The notes under the pieces: model-generated | Told to the model about the DNA's origin: nothing | What the model saw: the letters and a program-made list of their open reading frames with translations, nothing else | The model's database searches: none | Shown: positions 7,706 through 16,242 of the stretch, one piece after another | Numbering within the stretch: the first letter of the stretch is position 1 | Layout of the letters: each line of letters begins with the position of its first letter | Made by a program: the position numbers and the translations under genes | Assembly: GCA_938050045.1 (NCBI GenBank) | Contig: CALLJS010000025.1 | Coordinates: forward strand, 1 to 58,221 | Reading direction: 5' to 3' | DNA from: an uncultured Sphingomonadaceae bacterium | Lineage (GTDB): Bacteria; Pseudomonadota; Alphaproteobacteria; Sphingomonadales; Sphingomonadaceae | DNA length: 58,221 nt

Positions 7706-8608
7706 ATGATGCGTAATATTTTATTATTCTTTTTCTTGCCCTTATTAACGGCCTGCAACAGCAATACTATTGAAATAGATAGGCAAGGCGCGCCTGCGCT
7801 TTGGAAAGTAAGCGTTGATACACAAGAGAAAATGGCAAAGCCGCGCAGCAGCCTCTATCTTTTTGGAACAGTCCATGTGCTGCCCAAAGGGGTCAAATGG
7901 TCAACGCCTGCCCTAGAAAAAGCCATGGATTCATCGGATATATTGATTGTCGAGACATTGGGGCTAGAAGACACCGCGACTATCAACACAATATTCATGC
8001 AAATGGCGCAAGATGAGCCAACCCCTGCTCTATTATCGCGTTTTTCGAGCGATGATAATAGAGCATTAGAAAAGCTCCTAGAGGAACAAAATCTATCCAA
8101 GAAAACTCTAAACGCACTGGAAACATGGGCCGTGACCTTGGCGATTGCCAATAGCTTAACCGATGCAATGGGGCTGAAACGATCTTTGGGCGTGGAAACT
8201 ATATTATCGGAACGTTTTAAGAATAGAGAAATACAAGGGTTAGAAACGATTGCATCGCAATTTGCGGTGTTCGATAATCTATCTGAAACGCAGCAACATA
8301 ATATGCTAAAATCGGTTATCAAAGACGCCGATAATAGCGAAGACGCCTTTTTGCGTCTTGTAAATGCATGGCTTGATGGCGATATTGATAATCTGCTCAG
8401 CGATAACGGGATGATGGCCCTGCCCGAAGTTCGCAAAGGCCTGTTGGATGACCGTAATAAAAAATGGGCGATTGAACTGGATAAAAAATTACAGCAAGAT
8501 GATGTTAAACACTATTTTATTGGCGTGGGGGCGGCGCATTTGGTTGGTGAAAATAGTGTTGTTAAATTGCTAGAAAAAGCTGGATATAGAACGGAGCGCA
8601 TACAATGA
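7706..8608 (+). CDS. TraB/GumN-family lipoprotein (copy 2)
   Basis: A 300-residue protein with a lipoprotein signal, LLTACNSN (lipobox L-T-A-C at about residue 17), so it is likely membrane-anchored in the periplasm. It keeps the family motifs: SLYLFGTVHVLPKGVKW and, near the end, GVGAAHLVGENSV. It is clearly a diverged paralogue of the upstream gene, with the same order of motifs but little identity between them. Start codons at 7703 (GTG), 7706 and 7709 (both ATG) are all possible and the ribosome-binding site is weak. Substrate unknown. Confidence 0.88.
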   Translation: MMRNILLFFFLPLLTACNSNTIEIDRQGAPALWKVSVDTQEKMAKPRSSLYLFGTVHVLPKGVKWSTPALEKAMDSSDILIVETLGLEDTATINTIFMQMAQDEPTPALLSRFSSDDNRALEKLLEEQNLSKKTLNALETWAVTLAIANSLTDAMGLKRSLGVETILSERFKNREIQGLETIASQFAVFDNLSETQQHNMLKSVIKDADNSEDAFLRLVNAWLDGDIDNLLSDNGMMALPEVRKGLLDDRNKKWAIELDKKLQQDDVKHYFIGVGAAHLVGENSVVKLLEKAGYRTERIQ

Positions 8609-8621
8609 TTGTCGAAACACT

Positions 8622-8912
8622 ATGATAGAAGAAATATTGTTTACCATAGAAGGTTTATTGCTAATTGGCTTTATAATGGGTGCGTTGGTTGCCTATTTCC
8701 TGTCACAGAAAATAGGATGCGCCGCATTAATCACCATACCAATTATAATGCTAATATATATTGATTGGTGGCTAAATAATAATCCTGATAGCACATCGTC
8801 TACCAGCGCACTTGCCTATATCTTTGTCCCACTATGGCCATCAATGGGTGCTATTGCAGGCTATTTTGCTGTAAATTTTATAAAATCCCGCTATAAAAAT
8901 TTGGACGAATAA
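8622..8912 (+). CDS. Small membrane protein, function unknown
   Basis: A 96-residue protein with about three hydrophobic segments (IEGLLLIGFIMGALVAYFL, LITIPIIMLIYIDWWL, LWPSMGAIAGYFAV) and a basic C-terminus. It begins 13 bases after the lipoprotein gene's stop, so it is probably co-transcribed with TraB/GumN copy 2. No family recognised. Confidence 0.7.
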   Translation: MIEEILFTIEGLLLIGFIMGALVAYFLSQKIGCAALITIPIIMLIYIDWWLNNNPDSTSSTSALAYIFVPLWPSMGAIAGYFAVNFIKSRYKNLDE

Positions 8913-9063
8913 ATTTATGAAGCAAAATGATGCTTATTTTTCATATTTTTATCTTAATGCTATACTTGCTTTATCCAATATTCACCGCTAAAGGCCTCTC
9001 TTCGCTATCACATTCATCCCTGGAGGAGTGAGCGATACATCATTATCTATTTGGAGAAATATT

Positions 9064-9726
9064 ATGAGCGATCAGCTGACAATATCAGCCGAAAAACGCG
9101 ATGGGGTTGGCAAGGGAGCCTCCCGTGCATTGCGCAGAGAAGGCCGAGTACCAGCCGTTATTTATGGTAATAAGCAAGAAGCCGAAGCCATTCATGTCGA
9201 AGAAAAAGCACTTATCAAATTGTTGATGACCGGAAGCTTTACCAACAGTCTCGTCGAAGTGACTGTGGGCAAAGAATCATTTCGCACATTGCCAAAAGAC
9301 GTTGCTTTTCATCCAGTAACAGATCGCCCACTGCATGTTGACTTTTTGCGCCTATCAAAAGATGCAACCGTCGATGTTTCTGTTCCTGTGCACTTTATTA
9401 ATGAAGATAATTCACCTGGCCTGAAACGCGGCGGTGTCCTTAATGTGGTGCGCTTTGAGCTTGAATTGGTTTGCGATGCAGCGCGTATTCCAGACACAAT
9501 CGAGATTGATGTCACAGGCTATGAAATTGGCGATTCAATCCACATTAGCAGTATCACATTGCCCGATGGTAGCGAGAGCGCGATTACAGATCGTGACTTT
9601 ACCATCGCAACGGTTGTTGCACCATCTGCACTGAAACAATCAGACGATGAAGCAGCCGCAACCGAAGGCGAAGAAGGGGGTGAAGCCGCAGAAGAGAAAT
9701 CAGAAGGCGATAGCCCTAACGGTTAA
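9064..9726 (+). CDS. rplY: 50S ribosomal protein L25 (CTC form)
   Basis: Long-form L25/TL5 that binds 5S rRNA. 220 residues from ATG 9064: [20 protein letters not shown], then [15 protein letters not shown] (the typical L25 N-terminal signature), the beta-barrel domain, the TL5 C-terminal domain ([20 protein letters not shown]) and an acidic tail rich in E and A. An in-frame codon 36 bases upstream exists, but GGAG lies directly before 9064, so that start is preferred. pth follows, the usual alphaproteobacterial pairing. Confidence 0.95.
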   Translation: MSDQLTISAEKRDGVGKGASRALRREGRVPAVIYGNKQEAEAIHVEEKALIKLLMTGSFTNSLVEVTVGKESFRTLPKDVAFHPVTDRPLHVDFLRLSKDATVDVSVPVHFINEDNSPGLKRGGVLNVVRFELELVCDAARIPDTIEIDVTGYEIGDSIHISSITLPDGSESAITDRDFTIATVVAPSALKQSDDEAAATEGEEGGEAAEEKSEGDSPNG

Positions 9727-9753
9727 TTTTCAAGCCTATTGATTATCGAATTT

Positions 9754-9781
9754 GGGGGATAGAATTTCTATTCCCCTTTTT
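9754..9781 (+). terminator. Rho-independent terminator after rplY
   Basis: GGGGGATAGAA and TTCTATTCCCC form a long stem with one G-T pair and a tight loop, followed by TTTTTC. It falls between rplY and pth, suggesting at least partial separation of the two transcripts. Confidence 0.8.
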
Positions 9782-9844
9782 CTTTGGATAATAAAAACTT
9801 GCTATGGTATTTGGCATTAACTTCAATATTAACAGGAGAATGAT

Positions 9845-10414
9845 GTGCAGCTCTGGGTCGGCCTTGGAAATCCAGGCACGCAATATAGTATGAACCGCCA
9901 TAATGTTGGTTTCATGGCTATAGATGCGCTCAGCGAAAGTCACAATCTGTCTAAGCCCGTCAAAAAATTCCAAGGCTGGGTCCAAGAAGGCCGCATCGGC
10001 TATCAGAAAATCCTATTTCTAAAGCCCGCTACATTTATGAATGAGAGCGGCCGCAGCATCAGAGCAGCGATGGATTTTTATAAATTATCCGCCGAAGATG
10101 TGAGCGTTTTTTATGACGAATTGGACATCGCCCCCTTTAAGATTAAAATAAAAATGAGCGGCGGGGCGGCGGGCCATAATGGCATTAGAAGCACTATCAA
10201 ACATATTGGTGAAAATTTCCGCCGTATCCGCATTGGCATTGGCCACCCTGGACATAAAGATCGGGTAAGCGGCTATGTGCTGGGTAATTATGCCAAAGAT
10301 GAAATTGATGATTTGGCCGATATGCTGGGCGCAATCGGTGCCGAAGCGACTTGGCTCGCAGAGAATAATAATGCCCGTTTCTTAACAGAATATGCTATAC
10401 GGATGCAGGATTGA
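9845..10414 (+). CDS. pth: Peptidyl-tRNA hydrolase
   Basis: Releases tRNA from peptidyl-tRNA that drops off the ribosome. 189 residues with the expected active-site motifs: LWVGLGNPG at the start, MNRHNVGFMAID with the catalytic His near residue 20, FMNESGRSI, and the FYDELDIAPFKIKIK stretch with the catalytic Asp. The start is GTG at 9845; the two nearby ATGs are out of frame, and AGGAG lies upstream. It follows rplY. Confidence 0.96.
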   Translation: MQLWVGLGNPGTQYSMNRHNVGFMAIDALSESHNLSKPVKKFQGWVQEGRIGYQKILFLKPATFMNESGRSIRAAMDFYKLSAEDVSVFYDELDIAPFKIKIKMSGGAAGHNGIRSTIKHIGENFRRIRIGIGHPGHKDRVSGYVLGNYAKDEIDDLADMLGAIGAEATWLAENNNARFLTEYAIRMQD

Positions 10415-10442
10415 AATTAATTTAAGTTTGGGGAGAGAAATT

Positions 10443-11432
10443 ATGGATAAGAAAATGAACCGCCGTCAGCTATTAGCGGGTGTAAGTGCCGCAGTCGCCA
10501 GCGCAACAACCGTCCTACCAGCATCGGCAAAAACCATTCGACCAAAATTAATTGGCACATCTATCCTTATCACTGGAACATCATCGGGTTTTGGATATTT
10601 GGGTGCGCTGCATTATGCTCGCCATGGCGCAAAGGTTATTGCAACGATGCGCAATCTGCCCCGCCCCGAAGCGGCTGAACTTGCCAAAATTGCCAAAAGT
10701 GAAAATCTTGATCTACATATCGTTGAATTGGACGTATTATCCGATGAGAGCGTCACCAAAGCCGTTGCGCAAGCCGAGAAAATCGCTGGCGGCGGACTAA
10801 ATGTCGTGATTAATAATGCTGGTATCGGCATGGCTGGCCCAATCGAAGTGCAAGATTTAGAAGCCACGCAATTAATGTTTGACACCAATGTGTTTGGCGT
10901 ACAGCGGGTCACGCGCGCTGCTCTGCCCGCGATGCGCGTCAAAAAATCGGGTCAAATTTTCAATATCTCATCGCAGCTTGGCCGCGTCATGGTGCCAGGT
11001 TTTGGTCAATATTCACCCAGCAAATTTGCTCTAGAAGCCATGTCCGAGCAAATGGCCTATGAGCTTGTCCAACATGGTATTGATGTCACCATCATTCAAC
11101 CGGGCGGCTATCCCACCGACATATGGAAAAAGCGCAACGCCTATGACAATGCGCTGCTCAAACGCGCCGATAAATCCCGCTTAGAAGCCTATCCAGCCTT
11201 ATCGGCGCGCATGGGCGCGGCGCAAGGCGGAGGCCGCAGCGCGGACCCGATGGATATTCCCCATGCAATTAGCGAAATCATTGCCATGCCCGCTGGCAAG
11301 CGCCCATTAAGACGCGCCGTTCACCCAGGAGCAAAACCGCAATTGGCTATCAACAAAATATCCGCCGAAGTGCAAGTTGGCTTTCTTGGCAATTCCCCGC
11401 TCGGCCCATGGGTGAAAGCGGTACATAGCTAA
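10443..11432 (+). CDS. Short-chain dehydrogenase/reductase with Tat-type signal
   Basis: A 329-residue SDR oxidoreductase. The N-terminus MDKKMNRRQLLAGVSAAVAS carries a twin-arginine motif and ends in PASA, so the folded, cofactor-bound enzyme is probably exported. The NAD(P) site is TGTSSGFG, NNAGIG follows, and the catalytic YSPSK lies after ISSQLG. The start at 10443 (GGGGAGAG upstream) is preferred to an in-frame codon at 10392 inside pth. The last 45 bases are repeated at 11933-11977, beyond the next gene. Substrate unknown. Confidence 0.88.
   Translation: MDKKMNRRQLLAGVSAAVASATTVLPASAKTIRPKLIGTSILITGTSSGFGYLGALHYARHGAKVIATMRNLPRPEAAELAKIAKSENLDLHIVELDVLSDESVTKAVAQAEKIAGGGLNVVINNAGIGMAGPIEVQDLEATQLMFDTNVFGVQRVTRAALPAMRVKKSGQIFNISSQLGRVMVPGFGQYSPSKFALEAMSEQMAYELVQHGIDVTIIQPGGYPTDIWKKRNAYDNALLKRADKSRLEAYPALSARMGAAQGGGRSADPMDIPHAISEIIAMPAGKRPLRRAVHPGAKPQLAINKISAEVQVGFLGNSPLGPWVKAVHS
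11388..11432. repeat. 45-bp direct repeat, left copy (end of the SDR gene)
   Basis: GGCAATTCCCCGCTCGGCCC... up to the TAA stop of the SDR gene. A second copy at 11933-11977 differs at a single base (A to G in GGTACATAG / GGTGCATAG). Confidence 0.9.
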
Positions 11433-11509
11433 ATAATAAATCACACCCTTTACTAATAATCATTTGCGCTTCATTATGATGAGCTAACGATTATTGTCTG
11501 GAGGGATTT

Positions 11510-11917
11510 ATGCTTAGCCATATCGCACTATCATTATTAGTGGCAGCAAATACGCAAGCTTCATTTAACGAAGAACAAAGCACGAGCAACAGGGAGCTGC
11601 CGAAGGAACAGGAAGTATCCGTGGGAACCAAACCTATTCCTAGAAGTAACCCTGATCGATGGGTTACTCCCAATGATTATCCTGTAAAAGCTCTACGCAG
11701 AGAGTTACAAGGCACTACCATATATCTAGTAACAGTCTCTCCTAAAGGTCGTGTTGAAAGCTGCGTCATTACCAAAAGTAGCGGTCATGCAATATTGGAT
11801 ATAACCACTTGTAAGGTTGTGAAACGCAGAGCGCGCTTTAGACCCGCTACGAATAAAAATGGTACGCCTGTTATAGGAGAATATTCGGGTGATGTTGAAT
11901 GGTACTTGCCCGATTAA
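11510..11917 (+). CDS. Secreted TonB C-terminal-domain protein
   Basis: A 135-residue protein with a signal peptide (ALSLLVAANTQA) and one TonB-type C-terminal domain: NDYPVKALRRELQGTTIYLV, VSPKGRVESCVITKSSGHAI and ARFRPATNKNGTPV. It lacks the transmembrane anchor plus proline-rich linker of a true TonB, so it is a stand-alone periplasmic domain of the kind common in sphingomonads. Two cysteines could form a disulfide. GGAGGGAT precedes the ATG. It sits between two 45-bp direct repeats derived from the end of the SDR gene. Confidence 0.85.
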   Translation: MLSHIALSLLVAANTQASFNEEQSTSNRELPKEQEVSVGTKPIPRSNPDRWVTPNDYPVKALRRELQGTTIYLVTVSPKGRVESCVITKSSGHAILDITTCKVVKRRARFRPATNKNGTPVIGEYSGDVEWYLPD

Positions 11918-11932
11918 TCATCGCTATGACGT

Positions 11933-11977
11933 GGCAATTCCCCGCTCGGCCCATGGGTGAAAGCGGTGCATAGCTAA
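11933..11977. repeat. 45-bp direct repeat, right copy
   Basis: Near-perfect copy (44 of 45 bases) of the last 45 bases of the upstream SDR gene, including its TAA. It has no open reading frame of its own and lies 15 bases after the TonB-like gene. Confidence 0.9.
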
Positions 11978-12066
11978 GTTTCACTAGCATCTTAATCCAT
12001 ATATCGCTATGCGCCATGTTCGAGGTGCATTGGGCAATCATATGCGCTTAAAAATGGAGCAAGATG

Positions 12067-13179
12067 ATGGGTTTTAAATGCGGTATAGTGGGTCTTCCCA
12101 ATGTTGGAAAATCAACGCTTTTTAATGCGCTGACGGATACGCAGAGCGCGCAAGCCGCCAATTATCCATTTTGCACAATTGAACCCAATGTCGGCAATGT
12201 ATCGGTTCCTGATCCGCGCATTGATAAGCTTGCCGACATAGCCAGCAGCGCAAAGATTATCCCGACGCAACTTGCCTTTGTTGATATTGCGGGGCTAGTG
12301 CGCGGCGCATCAAAAGGCGAAGGATTGGGCAATCAATTCCTAGCCAATATCCGCGAAGTGGACGCCATTGTGCATGTGCTGCGCTGTTTTGAGAATGCCG
12401 ATGTGGGCGAAGAGATTCAGCATGTTGATGATCGCATAGACCCTGTATCCGATGCGCAAACGGTGGAAACCGAATTGATGTTATCCGATTTAGAATCGCT
12501 CGAAAAGCGCGTGCCGGCCCTATCGAAACGCGCGGTTGGCGGCGATAAAGAAGCCAAAACCATGCTGCCCATTTTAGAGCAGGCTTTGGAATTATTACGC
12601 GATGGCAAGCCTGCGCGCCTGACCGAGCGTAATGATGCCGAGGAAGAAAAAATATTCCGCCAAGCGCAGCTCCTTACATCAAAACCTATTCTCTATGTTT
12701 GCAATGTCGAAGAACAAAAGGCTGCGAGCGGCAATGCCCATAGCGTAAAAGTGTTTGAAATGGCCAAAGAGCAAGGGGCCAATGCTGTGGTGGTATCGGC
12801 CCGTATCGAGAGCGAATTGGTCGGTATGGATATGAATGATCGCATGGAGTTTTTGACCGAGCTGGGCCTCGAAGAAACAGGCCTATCGCGCATCATTCGC
12901 TCTGGTTATGATTTGCTCGATTTGATAACATTTTTCACCGTTGGCCCAAAAGAATCGCGCGCGTGGACATTGGGCAAAGGGTTAAAAGCACCGCAAGGAG
13001 CGGGCGAAATTCATACCGATTTTGAGCGCGGCTTCATTCGCGCTGAAACCATTGCCTATGATGATTATGTGACCTTGGGCGGCGAGAGCGCAGCCCGCGA
13101 TGCAGGTAAATTACGCCAAGAAGGCAAAGAATATGTGGTGCAAGATGGCGATGTCATGCATTTCAAATTCAATGTGTAA
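12067..13179 (+). CDS. ychF: Redox-regulated ribosome-binding ATPase YchF (Obg family)
   Basis: Universally conserved Obg-family P-loop protein that prefers ATP and binds ribosomes. 370 residues: MGFKCGIVGLPNVGKSTLFN holds the P-loop, NYPFCTIEPNVG is switch I, DIAGLVRGASKGEGLGNQFL is the G3 region, CNVEEQKA lies at the altered G4 position, and a TGS domain (ITFFTVGPKESRAWTL) ends the protein. ATG 12067 is chosen because the family begins MGFKCGIVG; an ATG three bases earlier is also possible. Confidence 0.97.
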   Translation: MGFKCGIVGLPNVGKSTLFNALTDTQSAQAANYPFCTIEPNVGNVSVPDPRIDKLADIASSAKIIPTQLAFVDIAGLVRGASKGEGLGNQFLANIREVDAIVHVLRCFENADVGEEIQHVDDRIDPVSDAQTVETELMLSDLESLEKRVPALSKRAVGGDKEAKTMLPILEQALELLRDGKPARLTERNDAEEEKIFRQAQLLTSKPILYVCNVEEQKAASGNAHSVKVFEMAKEQGANAVVVSARIESELVGMDMNDRMEFLTELGLEETGLSRIIRSGYDLLDLITFFTVGPKESRAWTLGKGLKAPQGAGEIHTDFERGFIRAETIAYDDYVTLGGESAARDAGKLRQEGKEYVVQDGDVMHFKFNV

Positions 13180-13197
13180 GCGGACTTTCTTAAACAA

Positions 13198-14256
13198 TCA
13201 CTCTAATCCATAATGATCGAAAAAATCGGGTTGGCGCATCAATCCGCCAGGGATGTGCACCATATTGCTATCGCACTTCATGCAATTAAGCGCCCCCGCT
13301 CCTTTGATAAATTCGCTCACATCGACCATTTCAACTTCATAACCTTTAGCCGCAATGCGCTGCGCCAAATCATCGCTGACCTTGGGTATTAATAGAGTAT
13401 CCAGATCACTAACTACCGCATTACAGGCAAAATTTTCAGCATCGGCTTGGCTCACCTCAATGCAATATTCATCCGCATTCAGACCATGTTTCTCAAACGC
13501 TTCATAGCGCAGGCGTCTATAGCTTTCTGTGCTCATGCCATCGGGATAGACAATCATATGCCCGCGCCATAGAGGTGCTAAAACGGTATCCAAGTGAAAA
13601 TAGGGCTCGCACACCTCTAGGCTTAATATGGGGATATTGGTCAGTTCATGAAATTGTTTATGCGCCCTAATATCGGTGCGCCCGCCTTTCGGATCAACAG
13701 CACCATCAGCCCGATTGCCAATCATCATCACACCATGAAACGGCGAATAGCGATAATCGCCGCCTTCGGATTTATAATCAAATGCTTGCTCAACCATTTG
13801 GAAATTGAGCTGCGGATATTGCGCTTTGGTTTGGGCAAAATTTTGCTGCAAATAATGCGCTTGAATAGTCACCTCTGCTTGGCGCGAAAGGTTCGCAAAA
13901 TTACTTAGCATCAAATAATAAGTAATAAATATAACATTATTTTCATTTTTTTCAATAGTATAAATAGAACAATGCTGATCGGCCATATAGACTAAATCGT
14001 GAAACTTGCCAAGCTGCGTATCGAGGCTGTCTGTATCAATGATGGTTGTGCCTATATTATGTTTTGCGAGTAGCGCACAATAATGGGCGTGCTGCGTCTC
14101 GGCCAATGCGGGATCATAATCATTGGATGTCATAAAGGCACTGGCCGTTGCACCATGTTTTTCGATATGCGTATCCATGCGCGGATCATAATGCGTCCCG
14201 GGTTTAGCCAATATGAATTGCCGCTTTAGAGCCTGTCTAACGTTTTCAATGTTCAT
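13198..14256 (-). CDS. Amidinotransferase / arginine deiminase-fold hydrolase
   Basis: A 352-residue protein of the guanidino-group-modifying superfamily. EGGDYRYSPF provides the acidic substrate site, PYFHLDTVLAPLW the catalytic His, and GALNCMKCDSNMV near the C-terminus the catalytic Cys. It could act on arginine, dimethylarginine, citrulline-type or another guanidino compound; the sequence does not decide. It stands alone, convergent with ychF, and is not near the arg genes at 50-52 kb. Confidence 0.82.
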   Translation of the reverse strand: MNIENVRQALKRQFILAKPGTHYDPRMDTHIEKHGATASAFMTSNDYDPALAETQHAHYCALLAKHNIGTTIIDTDSLDTQLGKFHDLVYMADQHCSIYTIEKNENNVIFITYYLMLSNFANLSRQAEVTIQAHYLQQNFAQTKAQYPQLNFQMVEQAFDYKSEGGDYRYSPFHGVMMIGNRADGAVDPKGGRTDIRAHKQFHELTNIPILSLEVCEPYFHLDTVLAPLWRGHMIVYPDGMSTESYRRLRYEAFEKHGLNADEYCIEVSQADAENFACNAVVSDLDTLLIPKVSDDLAQRIAAKGYEVEMVDVSEFIKGAGALNCMKCDSNMVHIPGGLMRQPDFFDHYGLE

Positions 14257-14363
14257 GATTAAAATCTGGCCCGATAGATAATATTTGATTAGAAAATAGC
14301 ATTAAAATATGCGCAATATAAAATAAAAGGCGCGCAAAAATCTTAGCGCAGCCCATTTCATTA

Positions 14364-16049
14364 TCACTCAACCGCATCATCTGGATTGTCATATTTGAAC
14401 GGATCGGTTGGTTGCGGTTTCGTCGGTAATGGTTTCAATGGGATAGTTTTACTATCATTGGCCGCTTGCAAAAGTACACCTGCCAACACAACCGAAGCTT
14501 GGCGCAAATCAGCAGGCCGTAGATGATCCAAAGTATCGACATTGCTGTGGTGCAATCGTGCAAAATAATCGAGCGGGTCTTGGATGAATTGATAGGCTGG
14601 CAGGCCAATTTGCTGCATGAATACATGATCTGTGCTGCCCGTGGGCCCAGCGACCACGCGGCTTGCCCCCATGGACTTAAAGGGCGATAACCAGCTTGAT
14701 AATAGAGGCTTAGCGGATATATTGCCCTCTGCATAAATGCCGCGCAATTTGCCCGAGCCATTATCCATATTAAAATAGGCCTTCATGTCATTATAGCCCG
14801 GCTTTATGGTCACTGGAAACCGATTTCCCCAACCAAAGAAACGCGCCAAACCATTTGCACTTTCTGGTGCAGCAGGGCGGCTAGCCAGATGGCGTTCGGT
14901 ATAGGCTAAAGACCCCAACAAGCCTTGCTCCTCCGCCGCCCATAGGACAAATCGTATAGAGCGTTTTGGGCGTATTTTGAGTGTAGAAAGTATGCGTGCA
15001 GCCTCCATAACAGCAACGCTGCCCGATGCATTGTCAACGGCGCCATCGCCCCCTACCCAGCTATCAAAATGCGCACCAGCCATCACATATCCCGCCTTAG
15101 GATCGGTTCCGGGGATTTCAGCAATGATATTATACGCATTCAAATCATCATCATGAAATTGGACATCGCTATTAATGGCGAGCGTAGGGGCTACGCCAGC
15201 TTTGGCCAAACGCGCCAAACGGCGATAATCTTCGGCCGCTATTTCAACGCCTGGTAATTTGGGCGTGCGGCCAGCACGATGCGAATAGCCTTCGCCATGC
15301 AATAATTTGCCATCGCGCCGCGCACGACTAGCCCATGCCAGCGCGCCTTCATTGCTTAGAAATACGTCCAATGCTTCGGCAAATTCGGCCCGTTTTAGAC
15401 GGCGATCATGCGCTTTTGGATCATGCACAGGCTGACGAAATTGATCTAAACGGCTAAAATCTTCGCCTGCTAATCTTCGAAAAACTGGGCGCGTTGGTTC
15501 ATCTCCTGTTCCAGGCAAGCTAATCATTACAATCTTACCCGCTAATTTACCGCGCCATTTATCAAAATGGGCTTTCTTTGAAATAGGGGCTACTATCACC
15601 TGCGATTGCAACGTTCCATTGGTTGACGGCGTCCATGCGATTGGGATCGCCGTTAAGCGTATGGAGCGTGGGGCGACCATCGTCACGGATGAAGAATTAA
15701 TCGACCAGCCACGGCCAAATTCAAACCCTTCTTTGCGGACATTTTTCAGCCCCCAACCCGTAAATTTAGTAACGGCCCAAGTTTCAGCCTGCCGCATTTG
15801 CGGCGAATTAGAGAGGCGTGCACCAATCCTATCAAGCAATTCATGCGCGCTCACCATCACTTCAGAGCGATTCAAACCTTCATCAAATATTTTTGCAATT
15901 TCTGTGTTACTATCGCTATCATCTGATTTTGATTTTTGGGCCGACAGCGGCGATGCTATAATCATCATAGCTGGTATAGTCGTCAGTAATAATGATTTTT
16001 TTAGTAGCGATGCTAAGTCTAGCTTGGCCTGATTAGGTAGGCGAATCAT
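14364..16049 (-). CDS. Secreted M28-family metallopeptidase
   Basis: A 561-residue zinc peptidase with an N-terminal signal peptide (about 40 residues ending SPLSAQ). The M28 ligands are visible: GAHFDSWVGGDGAVDNASGS (His and bridging Asp), LWAAEEQGLLGS (Glu pair), NMDNGSGKLRG (Asp) and GSTDHVFMQQIGLP (His). A PA-type inserted region precedes the catalytic domain, as in glutamate carboxypeptidase/aminopeptidase-like members. Probably a periplasmic or outer membrane-associated exopeptidase. GGAGATAG precedes the ATG. Single gene, divergent from the PL7 lyase. Confidence 0.92.
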   Translation of the reverse strand: MIRLPNQAKLDLASLLKKSLLLTTIPAMMIIASPLSAQKSKSDDSDSNTEIAKIFDEGLNRSEVMVSAHELLDRIGARLSNSPQMRQAETWAVTKFTGWGLKNVRKEGFEFGRGWSINSSSVTMVAPRSIRLTAIPIAWTPSTNGTLQSQVIVAPISKKAHFDKWRGKLAGKIVMISLPGTGDEPTRPVFRRLAGEDFSRLDQFRQPVHDPKAHDRRLKRAEFAEALDVFLSNEGALAWASRARRDGKLLHGEGYSHRAGRTPKLPGVEIAAEDYRRLARLAKAGVAPTLAINSDVQFHDDDLNAYNIIAEIPGTDPKAGYVMAGAHFDSWVGGDGAVDNASGSVAVMEAARILSTLKIRPKRSIRFVLWAAEEQGLLGSLAYTERHLASRPAAPESANGLARFFGWGNRFPVTIKPGYNDMKAYFNMDNGSGKLRGIYAEGNISAKPLLSSWLSPFKSMGASRVVAGPTGSTDHVFMQQIGLPAYQFIQDPLDYFARLHHSNVDTLDHLRPADLRQASVVLAGVLLQAANDSKTIPLKPLPTKPQPTDPFKYDNPDDAVE

Positions 16050-16242
16050 AATCTATCTCCGTTAATTATCTACAAATCATCATGAGAACTCCTCTGTTTC
16101 AACCTTTAATTTCCTTCAATTTTGCTGCGCGTAATTTAAGTATATAAAGCCGATAAAATTTGTAGAATAATTACCAAATTATAGACAGCATCTATTCATG
16201 CATATAATGATATTAAATAATTTGACCATTGGAGAAGCGAAT

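Noticed and set aside
7855-8436. 193-codon minus-strand frame opposite TraB/GumN copy 2
   Set aside because: Ser-rich shadow of the real coding strand with no recognisable domain.
13198-14256. Amidinotransferase-fold gene as part of the arginine pathway cluster
   Set aside because: It lies about 37 kb from argD-argF, alone and on no shared transcript, so no pathway link can be claimed.
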